Shown here: piece by piece, positions 16,867-26,439 of the stretch
Layout: each line of letters begins with the position of its first letter
How positions within the stretch are numbered: the first letter of the stretch is position 1
NCBI GenBank assembly: GCA_963825845.1
Contig: CAWGVL010000073.1
Span: 56,778-120,777 of the forward strand
From: DASQDN01 sp963825845
GTDB lineage: Bacteria; Acidobacteriota; Terriglobia; Bryobacterales; Bryobacteraceae
Length of the DNA stretch: 64,000 bases
Direction: 5' to 3'
Made by a program: the position numbers and the translations under genes
Notes under the pieces: model-generated
What the model was told of the DNA's origin: nothing
Seen by the model: the letters and a program-made list of their open reading frames with translations, nothing else
Databases searched by the model: none

Positions 16867-18060
16867 TCAATTCCCGATCATTGCGCGTCGTGAGATTGGC
16901 TTGTATGGGAACCGGCGCTTGAATTCATCGAAGTCAACCGTAAGTCCGAGACCGGGGCGGTCGGAAAGCATAACGGCGCCGTTCTTCTGAAGGGGATAAG
17001 TGCCTTTCGTCAGCTCGGTGTAAACTCCGTCGTCAGCGGCCTCCCACTCTTGCAGAACGAAATTGCGGGACACAGACATGGCAGCGAGAGACGCGACGTG
17101 CGCAATAGGACCGCTGCATTGATGCGGGGCAACCTCGACCCCGTAAGGCTCGGACGCAGCCGCGATTTTTTTCAACTCGGTGATGCCGCCCACATGCAAA
17201 ACGTCCGGCTGGATGATAGCGGCCCCGCGCGCATCCAACAACTGGCGGAACTCCCATCGGGACAAAAGACCCTCTCCGGTCGCGATCGGAACAGGACTCT
17301 TGGCGGCGAGTTCGCCAAGACCCGCGGGGTTCTCGCGCAGCGTCGGCTCTTCGAAAAACATCACGCGATACGGCTCCAGCGCCTTGGCAAACTGGAGAGC
17401 CGATCGAATGCTGAACGTCTCAGCCGCCTCCAGGCCGATATCCAGGTCGTATCCTACGCCCTTTCGCACAGCCTCGACCTCGGTAATCGAAGATTTGATT
17501 CGCTCAGGTTCCGTGCCTCGGAGCGGAAGCGTCCACTTCACTGCCGTCCATCCGGCTGCGCGGGTCGTTTGGGCCAGGTCGTGGAACTCCGCGGGGGTTC
17601 GGCCTTTCAGGCTTGCGCTCCAGTGTGTGAAATAGGCGCGCAGCTTGGGTTGTGCCGCGGCGCCCAGTAGGCGGTGAACCGGCACACCCAGACGCTTCGC
17701 CTCCAGATCCCACAGTGCGATGTCGACAGCGGACAAGGCCGTAAGCGCAACCGGTCCGTTCCGCCATCGCGATAGCCCATAATACGAGCGCTTCCAGTGA
17801 TCCTCGATGCCCGAAGGGTCCTGTCCAACGAACGATGGCTCCAGCCATCGAAGGCCGGCTTCGACCATGTCCGCGCGTGTTTCAAGCGTTGCTTCACCGA
17901 GGCCGGTAAGGCCGCCATCCGTATGGACCTCCAGAAAAACGAGGTCACGCCATCGCAGTGTCACTTTGTGAATGTCGAATCGCGTGATCTTGACTGGAGG
18001 CGGCGCCGCGAGGCATGGCAAAGCCGCTCCGCCAAACAACAGTTGTCGCCGGCTGAGCAT
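16867..18060 (-). CDS. Mandelate racemase/muconate-lactonizing (enolase superfamily) enzyme with Tat leader
   Basis: About 397 aa. The chosen ATG at 18060 begins a twin-Arg leader (SRRQLLFGGAALPCLAA); the open frame extends upstream but would overlap the divergent aldolase gene. The enolase N-terminal domain (GLTGLGEATLET) and the barrel follow. The likely general base Lys lies in WTAVKWTLP, and metal ligands lie in LDIGLEAAE, FFEEPT and ATGEGL. Families of this kind dehydrate sugar acids such as galactonate. Divergent from a LacD-type aldolase, which supports a sugar-acid role. The substrate remains open. Confidence 0.85.
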   Translation of the reverse strand: MLSRRQLLFGGAALPCLAAPPPVKITRFDIHKVTLRWRDLVFLEVHTDGGLTGLGEATLETRADMVEAGLRWLEPSFVGQDPSGIEDHWKRSYYGLSRWRNGPVALTALSAVDIALWDLEAKRLGVPVHRLLGAAAQPKLRAYFTHWSASLKGRTPAEFHDLAQTTRAAGWTAVKWTLPLRGTEPERIKSSITEVEAVRKGVGYDLDIGLEAAETFSIRSALQFAKALEPYRVMFFEEPTLRENPAGLGELAAKSPVPIATGEGLLSRWEFRQLLDARGAAIIQPDVLHVGGITELKKIAAASEPYGVEVAPHQCSGPIAHVASLAAMSVSRNFVLQEWEAADDGVYTELTKGTYPLQKNGAVMLSDRPGLGLTVDFDEFKRRFPYKPISRRAMIGN

Positions 18061-18112
18061 GGATTGAGTTGGAGCGATTGTAACAGGCTCCCTTGCTAAG
18101 CTGGGCTCAACC

Positions 18113-19084
18113 ATGCAGATTTCAGAAGCCAAGGCCGCCCGGTTGCGGCGGTTAGCCACAGCGGACGGTGTGATCGCAGCGATGGCAATCGATCAGCGCA
18201 AGAGCCTGCGAATGATGATCGCCGGGGCAGCAGGCGTTGCGACCGAGGCGATCACGGACACACAGGTGCTCGAATTCAAATCGGCTGTCGTTCGTGCCTT
18301 GACTCCGCATGCGTCGGCCGTCTTGATCGATTCCGAGTTCGGCTTGGGCGCGTTCGCTGACCGCGCGCCATCCTGTGGCCTGCTGACCACCTATGAGATG
18401 GATGGATACGAGAATCCGAGGCCGCATCGAATGCTCGCGCTGATGCCGGAACTCTCAGTACGACGGATGCGGGACATGGGCTCGGACGGCGTGAAGATCC
18501 TGCTTTCCTACACGCCCTTCGACGACGCAGAGTGGAATGATCACAAACTCGCGATGATCGAGCGGATCGGCGCCGAATGCGCCGCACTCGACATGCCCTT
18601 CTTCCTGGAGCCCGTCGGATATGACGTCGGTGGCTTGGACGTGAAAGGACCGGAGTACGCGAAGCGTAAGCCCGAGATCGTCCTGCGCACCATGGAAGAG
18701 TTGTCGAAAGACCTGTATCAGGTCGACATCTTGAAGGTGGAGTTTCCGGTGAACTCGGCGTACCTCGGCGAGGCATATTCGCGCGACGAGGCTCTGGATT
18801 GGTACCGGCGCGTCGATGCCGCTGCCCGGCGGCCTTACATCTATCTGAGCGCCGGCGTGAGCGCGGCGCAGTTTCGAGAGCAGTTGACTCTGGCGAGCGA
18901 GTCCGGAGCAAGATATTCGGGCGTACTGTGTGGTCGCGCGACTTGGCAGGATGGCGTTCCCGTCTATGCAAAGCAGGGGCGCAAAGAACTGGAAGAGTGG
19001 CTGAAGGTAGATGGCGTTGCAAACATCCAGGCGGTCAACGACTGTCTCCGGTCGGCGACACCCTGGCAAAACCGGCTTCACTAA
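18113..19084 (+). CDS. Tagatose-1,6-bisphosphate aldolase-like (LacD family)
   Basis: A 323-aa TIM-barrel aldolase of the LacD group. Markers are AMAIDQRKSLR near residue 25, LIDSEFGLGAF, VKILLSYTPFDD with a candidate Schiff-base Lys, FFLEPVGYD, VDILKVEFPV with another conserved Lys, and YLSAGVSAAQF near the end. LacD cleaves tagatose or fructose 1,6-bisphosphate to triose phosphates; related proteins act on sulfoquinovose intermediates. It is divergent from the enolase-superfamily enzyme with 52 bases between the starts. Its 3' end overlaps the convergent membrane gene by 50 bases. Confidence 0.8.
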   Translation: MQISEAKAARLRRLATADGVIAAMAIDQRKSLRMMIAGAAGVATEAITDTQVLEFKSAVVRALTPHASAVLIDSEFGLGAFADRAPSCGLLTTYEMDGYENPRPHRMLALMPELSVRRMRDMGSDGVKILLSYTPFDDAEWNDHKLAMIERIGAECAALDMPFFLEPVGYDVGGLDVKGPEYAKRKPEIVLRTMEELSKDLYQVDILKVEFPVNSAYLGEAYSRDEALDWYRRVDAAARRPYIYLSAGVSAAQFREQLTLASESGARYSGVLCGRATWQDGVPVYAKQGRKELEEWLKVDGVANIQAVNDCLRSATPWQNRLH

Positions 19085-20903
19085 GGATCACACCGAGGGC
19101 CCGGTGATCTCCAGGCACAGAGAAGGTCTTGTCGAACGAGAGCGTCACCGCGGAGCCTGAAATTGGCTTCGTTTCGACGGTGTAGGCCCCGGGACCCGGA
19201 AACGTCTGCTCATGGATCACGTTGTTGTCGATCGCAACGGTGATCTTCCGCGCGGGCGCCGGATCGGGGATGAAGATCTTTAGCTGAACCGGCGCGGGCG
19301 CAGGAGGCGGCTTCAGAAGCAGCATTGCGCGGCCGCTGGTCCACCGCCATTGACCCTCGAGTTGGTAAACGCCGCTGACAATTTGACTTTGCGCCTCCGG
19401 CGCTGTCATGGGCAGATATGACAGGGCAGGTTTTCGCTCCAACACTGCGTCAACGCGGACATGATCGATCGGGCCGGTCGCGATGTCGAAGGGGCGAAAT
19501 CCCGCGGAAGCCGTCGAATATCCGGACCGCGAGTTGAGGCCGATCAAACGGAACGGCAGGGTCGCCGTTATGTCACGTTCCAGTACCGGAGCTGTCGGCG
19601 CGGTTATCGAAAACGGAAGCGCCAATGCGCTTGATACGACCCACTCTCCATCCTGGACAGCCTGCGTACGCGAAAGCGGTAGGGCACCCTCCGATTCCAG
19701 GTAGAACCGAAGTCCCCATTCGGCATTGATCCATACGCGCCTCTCAGCGATCTCCTTACGAATTTGCGAGGCGATCTGACGATAGCCATCCCAATGCTGG
19801 TAGTTGACGAACGCAAGGCAAAGCCCGATCGCGACATTGGCCGCGAAAGCGGGAATCACCCACGGCCGTTGCTTCGAGACGAGAATTGCAATCGGAGCTG
19901 CCATAGGCAACAGGTATCGCGCCGATCCCGCGAAAAAAATGACCAGAGCGCTGGCGAAGAAGATCGCGACCCAAGCCGTAAGGAAATCGGGTTTCCGCGT
20001 CACGCACCAGGCGATTGCCATTGCGCCGATTCCGAACGAAACCCAAAACATTGGACTCGGATCGATAAAGAAGCCCAACGCTGCAAAGATCACACCAACG
20101 ATCCAGCGGGACCGAAAGGCAAACGCGGACAGGGCGGGGAAGACAATCCACCCGGTATGGACAGTTAAAGCAGCCGCGTTCTTCAGCTTGTTCGCAATTT
20201 GTTGCAATCCATACGTCGAGAAATAGCCGGCGAGCACCGTCGCCGGTAGCGCCCCGCTGGTCGCACGCTCATAGGCTTGATAAACGGCAACCGCCATCAC
20301 CGGCGTAAGCGACACTGTCCAAGCGGCTTTTGAACGGCGCGCGTGCAGCCAGCAGTAGACCATCAGAATCGGAGTTGCAAGGATCGCTTGATAGGCCGTC
20401 ATCGCAGCCAGAACCAGCGCGATCGCGGCAAATCCCCACCGTTCGGCCACGAACAACGCAATTCCAGCCATCCAAAACGCCAGGAAAGGCAAGTCCGCTT
20501 CCAGCGAGTTGCCATTCACCACAAACGCGGGAACCGAAAGAAACAGCAGCGTCGCGCCGAGCGGCCAATCAGAGAATCGCTTCGCCAGGAACCACATGCC
20601 GATCGCCGCGATGATCGAGAACAGCATGTAGGCGGCATGAAACGGGACCTCGTAGACATCTCCGAATGTCGCCAGAAGGCCGGCGAGTATCCAGGCGTTT
20701 AAAGGCGGGTGTGGATGCCCGCGCATATCCACCTCTTCCCCCTGGAAGATGTATCGCGCGTGGCTGGGATGGGCGGGGTCGATGAGCGCATGCTGCGCTC
20801 CGAAAAGGTAATAGGGATCGTCGCCCTGGATCGGCTGCGTCAAAAACGGCAGCCGAATCAGGAGAACGACCCCGAGGATCAGGAGGATTTGCCGGGCTGC
20901 CAA
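19035..20903 (-). CDS. GT-C-type membrane glycosyltransferase (PMT/ArnT-like)
   Basis: A 622-aa protein with about 11 hydrophobic helices through residue 400, then a roughly 200-residue beta-rich periplasmic domain. The first loop carries the acidic pair and aromatic motif QGDDPYYLFGAQ, then MRGHPHPPLNAW, typical of GT39/83 transferases using lipid-linked sugars. The start overlaps the gcvPB stop by 25 bases, so it may be expressed as the last gene of the glycine cleavage operon. The C-terminal end overlaps the lacD-like gene on the opposite strand. The acceptor is unknown. Confidence 0.8.
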   Translation of the reverse strand: MAARQILLILGVVLLIRLPFLTQPIQGDDPYYLFGAQHALIDPAHPSHARYIFQGEEVDMRGHPHPPLNAWILAGLLATFGDVYEVPFHAAYMLFSIIAAIGMWFLAKRFSDWPLGATLLFLSVPAFVVNGNSLEADLPFLAFWMAGIALFVAERWGFAAIALVLAAMTAYQAILATPILMVYCWLHARRSKAAWTVSLTPVMAVAVYQAYERATSGALPATVLAGYFSTYGLQQIANKLKNAAALTVHTGWIVFPALSAFAFRSRWIVGVIFAALGFFIDPSPMFWVSFGIGAMAIAWCVTRKPDFLTAWVAIFFASALVIFFAGSARYLLPMAAPIAILVSKQRPWVIPAFAANVAIGLCLAFVNYQHWDGYRQIASQIRKEIAERRVWINAEWGLRFYLESEGALPLSRTQAVQDGEWVVSSALALPFSITAPTAPVLERDITATLPFRLIGLNSRSGYSTASAGFRPFDIATGPIDHVRVDAVLERKPALSYLPMTAPEAQSQIVSGVYQLEGQWRWTSGRAMLLLKPPPAPAPVQLKIFIPDPAPARKITVAIDNNVIHEQTFPGPGAYTVETKPISGSAVTLSFDKTFSVPGDHRALGVILSEAGFARVSPTGDSR

Positions 20904-22372
20904 CGAACCACCGGTTTGCGCGCCGCGCCAACCTCATCCACACGGCTTGTACGCGTCAGATGCGGCGCCTTGAGCACCTGCTGCGGATCGTCGTCGATCT
21001 CTCCGGCTATCGAGATCAACGCGTCGGCGAACAAGTCGAGTTCGCGTTTGCCTTCGGTTTCCGTCGGCTCGATCATCAGCGCGCCGGGCACGATCAGCGG
21101 GAAACTGACGGTGTAAGGATGGAAGCCGTAATCGATGAGCCGCTTGGCGATGTCACCGGTACGGACCCCTTTCTTCACCTGTCGAGTATCCTGAAAACAC
21201 GCACTCATGCATCGATGGAGCGTCATAGGGCAGATCGTAGTACGGTTCCAGCAACTTGCGCAGGTAGTTAGCATTCAGAACCGCATCGAGCGTCGCGCGT
21301 CGAAGTCCATCGCCTCCGTGCGCCAAAATGTACGCCAAAGCACGAACCAGGACGCCGAAGTTGCCATAGAACGCCCGAACCCGGCCGATCGACTGCGGAC
21401 GGTCGTAATCCCACGTCCAGCGATCCTCTGCCGAGCGGCGCAAGCGCGGCGTAGGCAGAAAAGGCTCCAGACTCTTCTTCACAGCGACCGGACCCGCTCC
21501 CGGACCGCCGCCGCCGTGGGGTGTCGAGAAGGTCTTGTGCAGGTTCAGGTGCATCACATCGATGCCAAAGTCACCGGGACGAGACATGCCAACCAGAGCA
21601 TTCATGTTGGCCCCGTCCATGTAGACCAAAGCGCCTTTGGAATGAAGTAGATCGGCAGCTCTGGTGATGTTTTCCTCGAAAACGCCGATCGTGTTCGGAT
21701 TCGTGACCATCAGGCCGGCGACATCTTCGTCGACGAACTTCTCGAGCTCTGCCAGGTCGACCAGACCGCGATCGTTGCTCTTGATGTTCTGAACCGTGTA
21801 GCCGGAGATCGCTGACCGTCGCTGGGTTCGTTCCGTGCGCCGAGTCAGGGATTAGAATCTTCTTCCGCGGATTGCCCTGGGATTCAAGCAGAGCGCGGAT
21901 CAGCAAGATGCCCGTCATCTCGCCGTGCGCGCCGGCCGCCGGCTGGAGCGTGACCGCATCCATCCCCGTGATTTCGGCCAGCATGTCCTCGAGCGTCGCA
22001 ACGATTTCCATCGCGCCCTGTGAGAGCGACTCCGGTTGATACGGGTGCGCCCACGCGAGACCTTCCGTACGAGCGACGGTCTCATTGATGCGCGGGTTGT
22101 ACTTCATCGTGCAGGAGCCCAGCGGATACAGGCCGAGGTCAATGGCGTAGTTCCACGTCGAAAGCCGCGTAAAGTGCCGGATAACCTCGACTTCACTTAC
22201 TTCCGGGAAGTCTTCGATCTCGTCGCGAACGTTGTCGGCGCCGAGCGTCGGCCTTCGCGTCGACGGCAGGAACATCCAGTTCCGGAAGTTGATACCCCTT
22301 CTTCCCCGGCGAGCTGATCTCGAAGAGCAGGGGTTCGTTTTGTGTAATGTGCGGACGAGTCTTTTTGATCAT
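20879..22372 (-). CDS. gcvPB: Glycine dehydrogenase (decarboxylating) subunit 2 (frameshifted)
   Basis: PLP-dependent P-protein beta subunit of the glycine cleavage system. The start MIKKTRPHITQNEPLLFE overlaps the gcvPA stop (ATGA). Conserved blocks are LYPLGSCTMKYNPR, LQPAAGAHGEMTGIL, DSAHGTNPATV, NPNTIGVFE, and the PLP-Lys segment MHLNLHKTFSTPHGGGGPG. Frame changes near 22245, 21815 and 21190 split it into four reading frames, but the order and spacing of blocks are complete. All breaks look like single-base indels. The intact protein would be about 495 aa, normal for the split form. Confidence 0.93.
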
Positions 22373-23726
22373 CGGCCCGACCCTCCGTCCCGAAGCGCCA
22401 ACTCTGGCTGGGTGACCGTTTCAACGCACTTCTTGAACTGGTCCATTTGGCTTCGCTTCGTCATTTCGGTGGCGCACACGAGCGAGCAGTCAGCCAGCTC
22501 GGGATAGAACCGTCCGAGCGGGAGGCCGCCGATGATCTTGTGTCTCCAGCGAGTTCGGCGTTGAGCGCCTCTGGTTGCGTCTTGAGTACAAACTCGTTGA
22601 AGAACGGCCCGGTAAACCGCAGATCGAGATCTTCCGGCGAGGTAATGAGCTTTCGCCAGGTTCTGCTCGGCCAGCTCGCGCAGCCCTTCTTTGCCGTAGA
22701 CCGACATGAATACGGTCGCCATCAGCGCAATAAGCGCCTGGTTGGTACAGATGTTCGAAGTCGCCTTTTCACGGCGAATGTGCTGCTCGCGAGTCGCAAG
22801 CGTGAGGCAGAAGGCGCGATTTCCGTGCGTGTCCTTCGTCTCACCCACGATGCCGGCCGGGCAACTGACGAATGAACTTCTCTTTCGTCGCAATCATGCC
22901 GGCGTACGGGCCGCCGTAGCTCGGCGAGATCGCGAACGACTGCAACTCTCCAGCGACGATATCCGCCTCCCGAGGAGGCGTAAGCAATCCGAGCGATACA
23001 GCTTCCGTGAATACCACCACCAACAGAGCGCCGTGCTTGTGCGCCAAGTCTGCGGCAGCCTTGACGTCCTCGACGATGCCGAAGAAGTTCGGCGTCTGGA
23101 TCACCACCGCGGCGGTATCGTTGCTGATCTTCGACTCGAGATCCGCCAGGTCGAGGGCTCCCGATCCGTCGACATATCCGAACTCCTCAACCGGCATACC
23201 TTGGTGCTGCGAGTACGTCCGCAGCACCTCGCGATATTCCGGATGGACGGTCTTCGAAACCAGAACTCGATCGCGGCCGGTCACACGCACCGCCATCATC
23301 GCCGCTTCGGGCACGGCGGACGATCCGTCGTACATCGACGCGTTCGCCACTTCCATGCCCGTCAACTGGCAAATCATGGTTTGGAATTCGAAAATCGTCG
23401 TCAGCGTGCCTTGCGCGATCTCCGCCTGGTACGGCGTGTACGAGGTGAGAAACTCGCCTCGCGAAACAACCGTATCAACCATCACCGGGCGGTAATGGTT
23501 GTACACGCCCGCGCCGAGAAATGACGGCATAGCCCGTCGCGTTCTCCTCGCCGCGGGCGCGGAAGTAATCGACGATCTCGTATTCTGACTTGCCCGACGC
23601 GATATTGAGCGGCCGGTTGAGCCGGGCCTCCTCAGGCAGATGGGAAAACAGGTCTTCGATCGACTCAATACCGATCGTGTCGAGCATCTCCCGGCGCTCG
23701 GATTCCGACTTCGGCAGGTAACGCAA
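22369..23726 (-). CDS. gcvPA: Glycine dehydrogenase (decarboxylating) subunit 1 (frameshifted)
   Basis: Alpha subunit of the P-protein, which decarboxylates glycine and passes the aminomethyl group to lipoylated GcvH. It begins MRYLPKSESERREML and contains YNHYRPVMVD, EFLTSYTPYQAEIAQG, FQTMICQLTGMEVANASMYD and ISPSYGGPYAGM, ending at VETVTQPELALRDG. At least four frame changes (near 23525, 22870, 22640, 22555) occur. The last two compensate each other: in the alternative frame the intervening stretch reads LDLRFTGPFFNEFVLKTQ, a family sequence. So the gene is probably intact in the organism. Confidence 0.93.
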
Positions 23727-23733
23727 AGGGGAC

Positions 23734-24111
23734 TTACTCTCCTATATAACTTCGATAATCTGCGGTCGACAGAAGATTCTTCATTTCGTCGGGAGTGGAT
23801 AGGCGCATCTTGACGAGCCACGCGTCGCCATGCGGATCCTCGTTCAGATGCTCGGGCTTGTCCGCGAGCGCTTGATTGATCTCCGTCACTTCGCCTGAAA
23901 CTGGCGAGTAGATGTCAGACACGGCTTTTACGGATTCGACAGATCCGATGGTTCTGCCCTGAGCGACGGTTGTCCCAACCTTCGGGAGATCCACATAAAC
24001 GATGTCACCGAGTTCATGCTGCGCATGGTCGGTGATTCCGATGGTCCCGATGTCGCCTTCAACCGAGACCCACTCGTGTTCTTTGGTGTATCGAAAATTG
24101 TCGGGATACAT
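23734..24111 (-). CDS. gcvH: Glycine cleavage system H protein
   Basis: A 125-aa lipoyl-carrier protein that shuttles the methylamine group between the P, T and L proteins. The lipoylation site is Lys62 within GSVESVKAVSDIYSPVSGEV, and DHAQHELGDIVYVDLP is the usual N-terminal block. Full length with no frame breaks. It lies 3 bases after gcvT and 7 bases before gcvPA. Confidence 0.97.
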   Translation of the reverse strand: MYPDNFRYTKEHEWVSVEGDIGTIGITDHAQHELGDIVYVDLPKVGTTVAQGRTIGSVESVKAVSDIYSPVSGEVTEINQALADKPEHLNEDPHGDAWLVKMRLSTPDEMKNLLSTADYRSYIGE

Positions 24112-24114
24112 GTT

Positions 24115-25227
24115 TTATTTGGCTCGCTTGTAGAAAGGAGTGGGTACGATTACGGCGTCAACGGGTTGGTTGCGGATCATGATCTGAATGGTGCGGCCAG
24201 CCTGCGCCGCCTCAATCGGGAGAATGCAAAGTCCGATGTTTTTGCCGGTCGTCGGTGAAGGGCCGCCGCTGGTGACCCATCCGGCCGCTGCCCCGTCGAC
24301 GAATACTTCATATCCGTCGCGTCCGATGCCGCGGCCGGTCATCTCGAATCCGGCGAGAGTACGCTTGATGCCGTCTGCTTTCTGTTTTTCGAGCGCGGAT
24401 TTGCCAATGAAGTCAGCCGTTTTATCGAACTTAACAATCCAGGCTAAATCGGCTTCGAGCGGTGTGATGCTGGCGCCGATCTCGTGACCGTATAGGGCCA
24501 TCTTACTTTCCAGCCGCAGCGTGTTCCGTGCTCCGAGACCGCACGGCTTAATGCCGAACTCCTGGCCGGCATCGAGAAGCTTGTCCCAGATGCGGTTCAG
24601 CACGTTCCGGCGCGACGTAGATCTCGAACCCATCTTCGCCCGTATAGCCGGTCCGCGCGATGCGTGCCGGCACACGCCATCCACTTCGCCGTCCGTGAAC
24701 CAGTAATACCGAATCGGCTCGAGTGGCGTACGCGTCAGCTTTTGCAGAGTCGGCAGCGCTTTGGGGCCTTGAATCGCGATCTGCGCATAGCGGTCCGACG
24801 CGAACTCGACCGTAGCTTTATGCCGGTTCATCAGGTTGATGTGGTCGAAATCCTTCTCCTGATTTGACGCGTTAACGCAGATGAAGAAATGATCGTCATC
24901 CACCTTGTGGACGAGGATGTCGTCGACGAATCCACCGTGATCATATAGCAAGCCCGAGTAGTGGGCCTGACCGGTCTTCAATTTCGAAGCGTTATTTGAG
25001 GAGACGTAGTCCACGAGGTTCAGCGCTTCCGGGCCGCGGACCTCAATCTCGCCCATGTGACTGACGTCAAACAGCCCTACGGCCGTGCGTACCGCGTTGT
25101 GCTCCTCGATAATTCCGGAGTACTGAACGGGCATGTCCCAACCGCCGAAATCGACCATTTTTGCCTTCATCCGACGGTGAACAGAGTTTAAGGGTGTTGC
25201 CTTCAGATTAGCGGCAGGCGGGGTCAT
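24115..25227 (-). CDS. gcvT: Glycine cleavage system T protein, aminomethyltransferase
   Basis: A 370-aa enzyme that transfers the methylene group to tetrahydrofolate and releases ammonia. Blocks visible are VDFGGWDMPVQYSG, VGLFDVSHMGEIEV, DDHFFICVNASNQEKD, CGLGARNTLRLE and a C-terminal VTSGGPSPTTGKNIG. Between about 24603 and 24667 the uninterrupted frame is nonsense (SRGPAIRAKMGSRST), whereas the +2 frame reads PARIARTGYTGEDGFEIYVA, the invariant T-protein motif. Two compensating indels explain this. First gene of the gcvT-H-PA-PB operon. No glycine riboswitch is visible in the 40 bases upstream. Confidence 0.95.
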   Translation of the reverse strand: MTPPAANLKATPLNSVHRRMKAKMVDFGGWDMPVQYSGIIEEHNAVRTAVGLFDVSHMGEIEVRGPEALNLVDYVSSNNASKLKTGQAHYSGLLYDHGGFVDDILVHKVDDDHFFICVNASNQEKDFDHINLMNRHKATVEFASDRYAQIAIQGPKALPTLQKLTRTPLEPIRYYWFTDGEVDGVCRHASRGPAIRAKMGSRSTSRRNVLNRIWDKLLDAGQEFGIKPCGLGARNTLRLESKMALYGHEIGASITPLEADLAWIVKFDKTADFIGKSALEKQKADGIKRTLAGFEMTGRGIGRDGYEVFVDGAAAGWVTSGGPSPTTGKNIGLCILPIEAAQAGRTIQIMIRNQPVDAVIVPTPFYKRAK

Positions 25228-25268
25228 GAAACCCCCAATCTAGCACACGGAGACGCTATGATTTGGCT

Positions 25269-25700
25269 ATGGATGGGGCTCTTGAGGATCGGGACGCCGA
25301 AGGAGTGGACCTAACTCTCGTACGGTGGATGATGAGTTTAACGCCGGACGGAAAGATTGAGCGTTCTCGATTCTTAGCTCCGCGGCATCGCGAAGTTATT
25401 GCACGAGAATGATAGTAGTCGACGTCGCGGGCATTCTACGAGGCGCTCTCAGCCGGGGAGGTCGATTTCATTCTTGTCGGAGAACCGCAGCCGTCCTGCA
25501 AGGTTCTGCTTTACGAACTCACGCCCCGAGCTTAGCCTCTCCGCAAGCGACATTCTCGGCGCAGTTCAGGGACGTCGAGAATACGAGAGTCTTCTCCTCA
25601 ATCGGAGGTGTTGGCCGTGCAGGGACGTCCTGTTCGGATAGCCTGCCAAACCTTCGGTCTACTCCTACGTCCATTTCTTCGCGAGCTAAGCTACTCTAAC
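25269..25700 (+). pseudogene. Decayed nucleotidyltransferase-like gene
   Basis: This gap between gcvT and the HhH gene contains fragments of one protein in shifting frames. They are MDGALEDRDAEGVDLTLVRW at 25269, FYEALSAGEVDFILVG near 25435-25480, AAVLQGSA near 25490, SASDILGAVQGRREYESLL near 25545-25600, and VQGRPVRIAC near 25615. Order and content match small soil-bacterial nucleotidyltransferase-fold proteins (pattern FilVGGxAAvlqG, later LDlLGxi..gYE.LL, then RVLDL). In-frame stops (TGA, TAG) and lost segments, including the catalytic GG/D block, mark it as a remnant. Some disruption could be sequencing error. Confidence 0.6.
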
Positions 25701-25703
25701 GAC

Positions 25704-26018
25704 ATGACACTGATCCGTACGCTGATGCTGGTATTGGCCGCAGTTGCTTTCGCCGCGGCCCAAGGTACAGGCGCTAAACCCGCTCCCGCGAAGACCGCTC
25801 CAGCCAAGGCTGCGGCTGAACCGGCCGGCAATCTTATCGACATAAATTCAGCCTCTGCGGACGAGTTGCAGAAGATCCCTGGAGTTGGACCGGCCTACGC
25901 GGATAAAATCATTAAAGGACGTCCGTATCACGCCAAGAACGAACTTTTGAATAAGAAGATTGTTCCGGCCGCAACCTATAACAAGATCAAAGACCAGATC
26001 ATCGCCAAACAGAAATAG
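25704..26018 (+). CDS. Secreted helix-hairpin-helix (ComEA-like) protein
   Basis: A 104-aa protein: signal peptide (LIRTLMLVLAAVAFAAAQ), a Lys/Pro/Ala-rich linker, then a ComEA-type HhH domain with INSASADELQKIPGVGPAYADKII and a second hairpin. In ComEA such domains bind DNA during uptake, but the short stand-alone secreted form is common and its role unclear. The ATG at 25704 is chosen because the signal peptide starts there. Followed after 13 bases by a DUF6677-like membrane protein gene. Confidence 0.85.
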   Translation: MTLIRTLMLVLAAVAFAAAQGTGAKPAPAKTAPAKAAAEPAGNLIDINSASADELQKIPGVGPAYADKIIKGRPYHAKNELLNKKIVPAATYNKIKDQIIAKQK

Positions 26019-26031
26019 CCAACACGAATAA

Positions 26032-26439
26032 ATGACTGACGCACAAACAACCGCAGTACCGATCGCATCATGGCTGCCCGCCCTTCTAGCGGCATGGATC
26101 ATTCCGGGAGCAGGACACTTCATTCTGAAGCGCCCGGGACGAGGAATCCTCATCTTCATCTCGGTCACTGCAATGTTCCTGATCGGGCTGATGATGCGCG
26201 GTCCCATGTTTGAGCCGCAGGGCGGCGACCTTCTGACCACGCTGATCTATTACGGCGGGTTCCTTTCGCACATCGCCACCGGCGCAATGTACTTCATCAC
26301 GATTGCGCTCGGCTACCATCAACCGGATGTTGCCGGGCACGTCTACGATTACGGGTCGAAGTTTCTGGTAGGCGCGGGATTGCTGAACATTTTGGCGATG
26401 GTGGATGTCCACGAAATCGGAACCGGGAGAAAAAGTTAG
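26032..26439 (+). CDS. DUF6677-like small membrane protein
   Basis: A 135-aa protein with three or four hydrophobic helices and the hallmark AAWIIPGAGHFILKRPGRGI. This pattern (PGxGHxxxxRxxRG) occurs in TM2-like and DUF6677 proteins. The third helix follows GGFLSHIATGAMYFITIALG. Its stop shares one base with the GTG of the next gene, so they are translationally coupled. No function is known for the family. Confidence 0.7.
   Translation: MTDAQTTAVPIASWLPALLAAWIIPGAGHFILKRPGRGILIFISVTAMFLIGLMMRGPMFEPQGGDLLTTLIYYGGFLSHIATGAMYFITIALGYHQPDVAGHVYDYGSKFLVGAGLLNILAMVDVHEIGTGRKS

Noticed and set aside
22706..23524. A 272-aa plus-strand frame opposite gcvPA
   Set aside because: It lies fully inside gcvPA, is rich in Arg/His, and matches nothing; gcvPA motifs on the other strand are unmistakable.
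24603..24667. A novel insertion in the gcvT protein
   Set aside because: The divergent residues are explained exactly by reading the +2 frame, which restores the invariant ARTGYTGEDGFE motif. Two compensating indels, not a new domain.
20879..25227. Programmed frameshifting in the glycine cleavage genes
   Set aside because: No slippery heptamer with downstream structure is visible at the breaks, and breaks occur at many unrelated sites. Sequencing errors are simpler.
25228..25268. A glycine riboswitch upstream of gcvT
   Set aside because: Only about 40 bases separate gcvT from the decayed gene, and no tandem aptamer-like pattern is seen.
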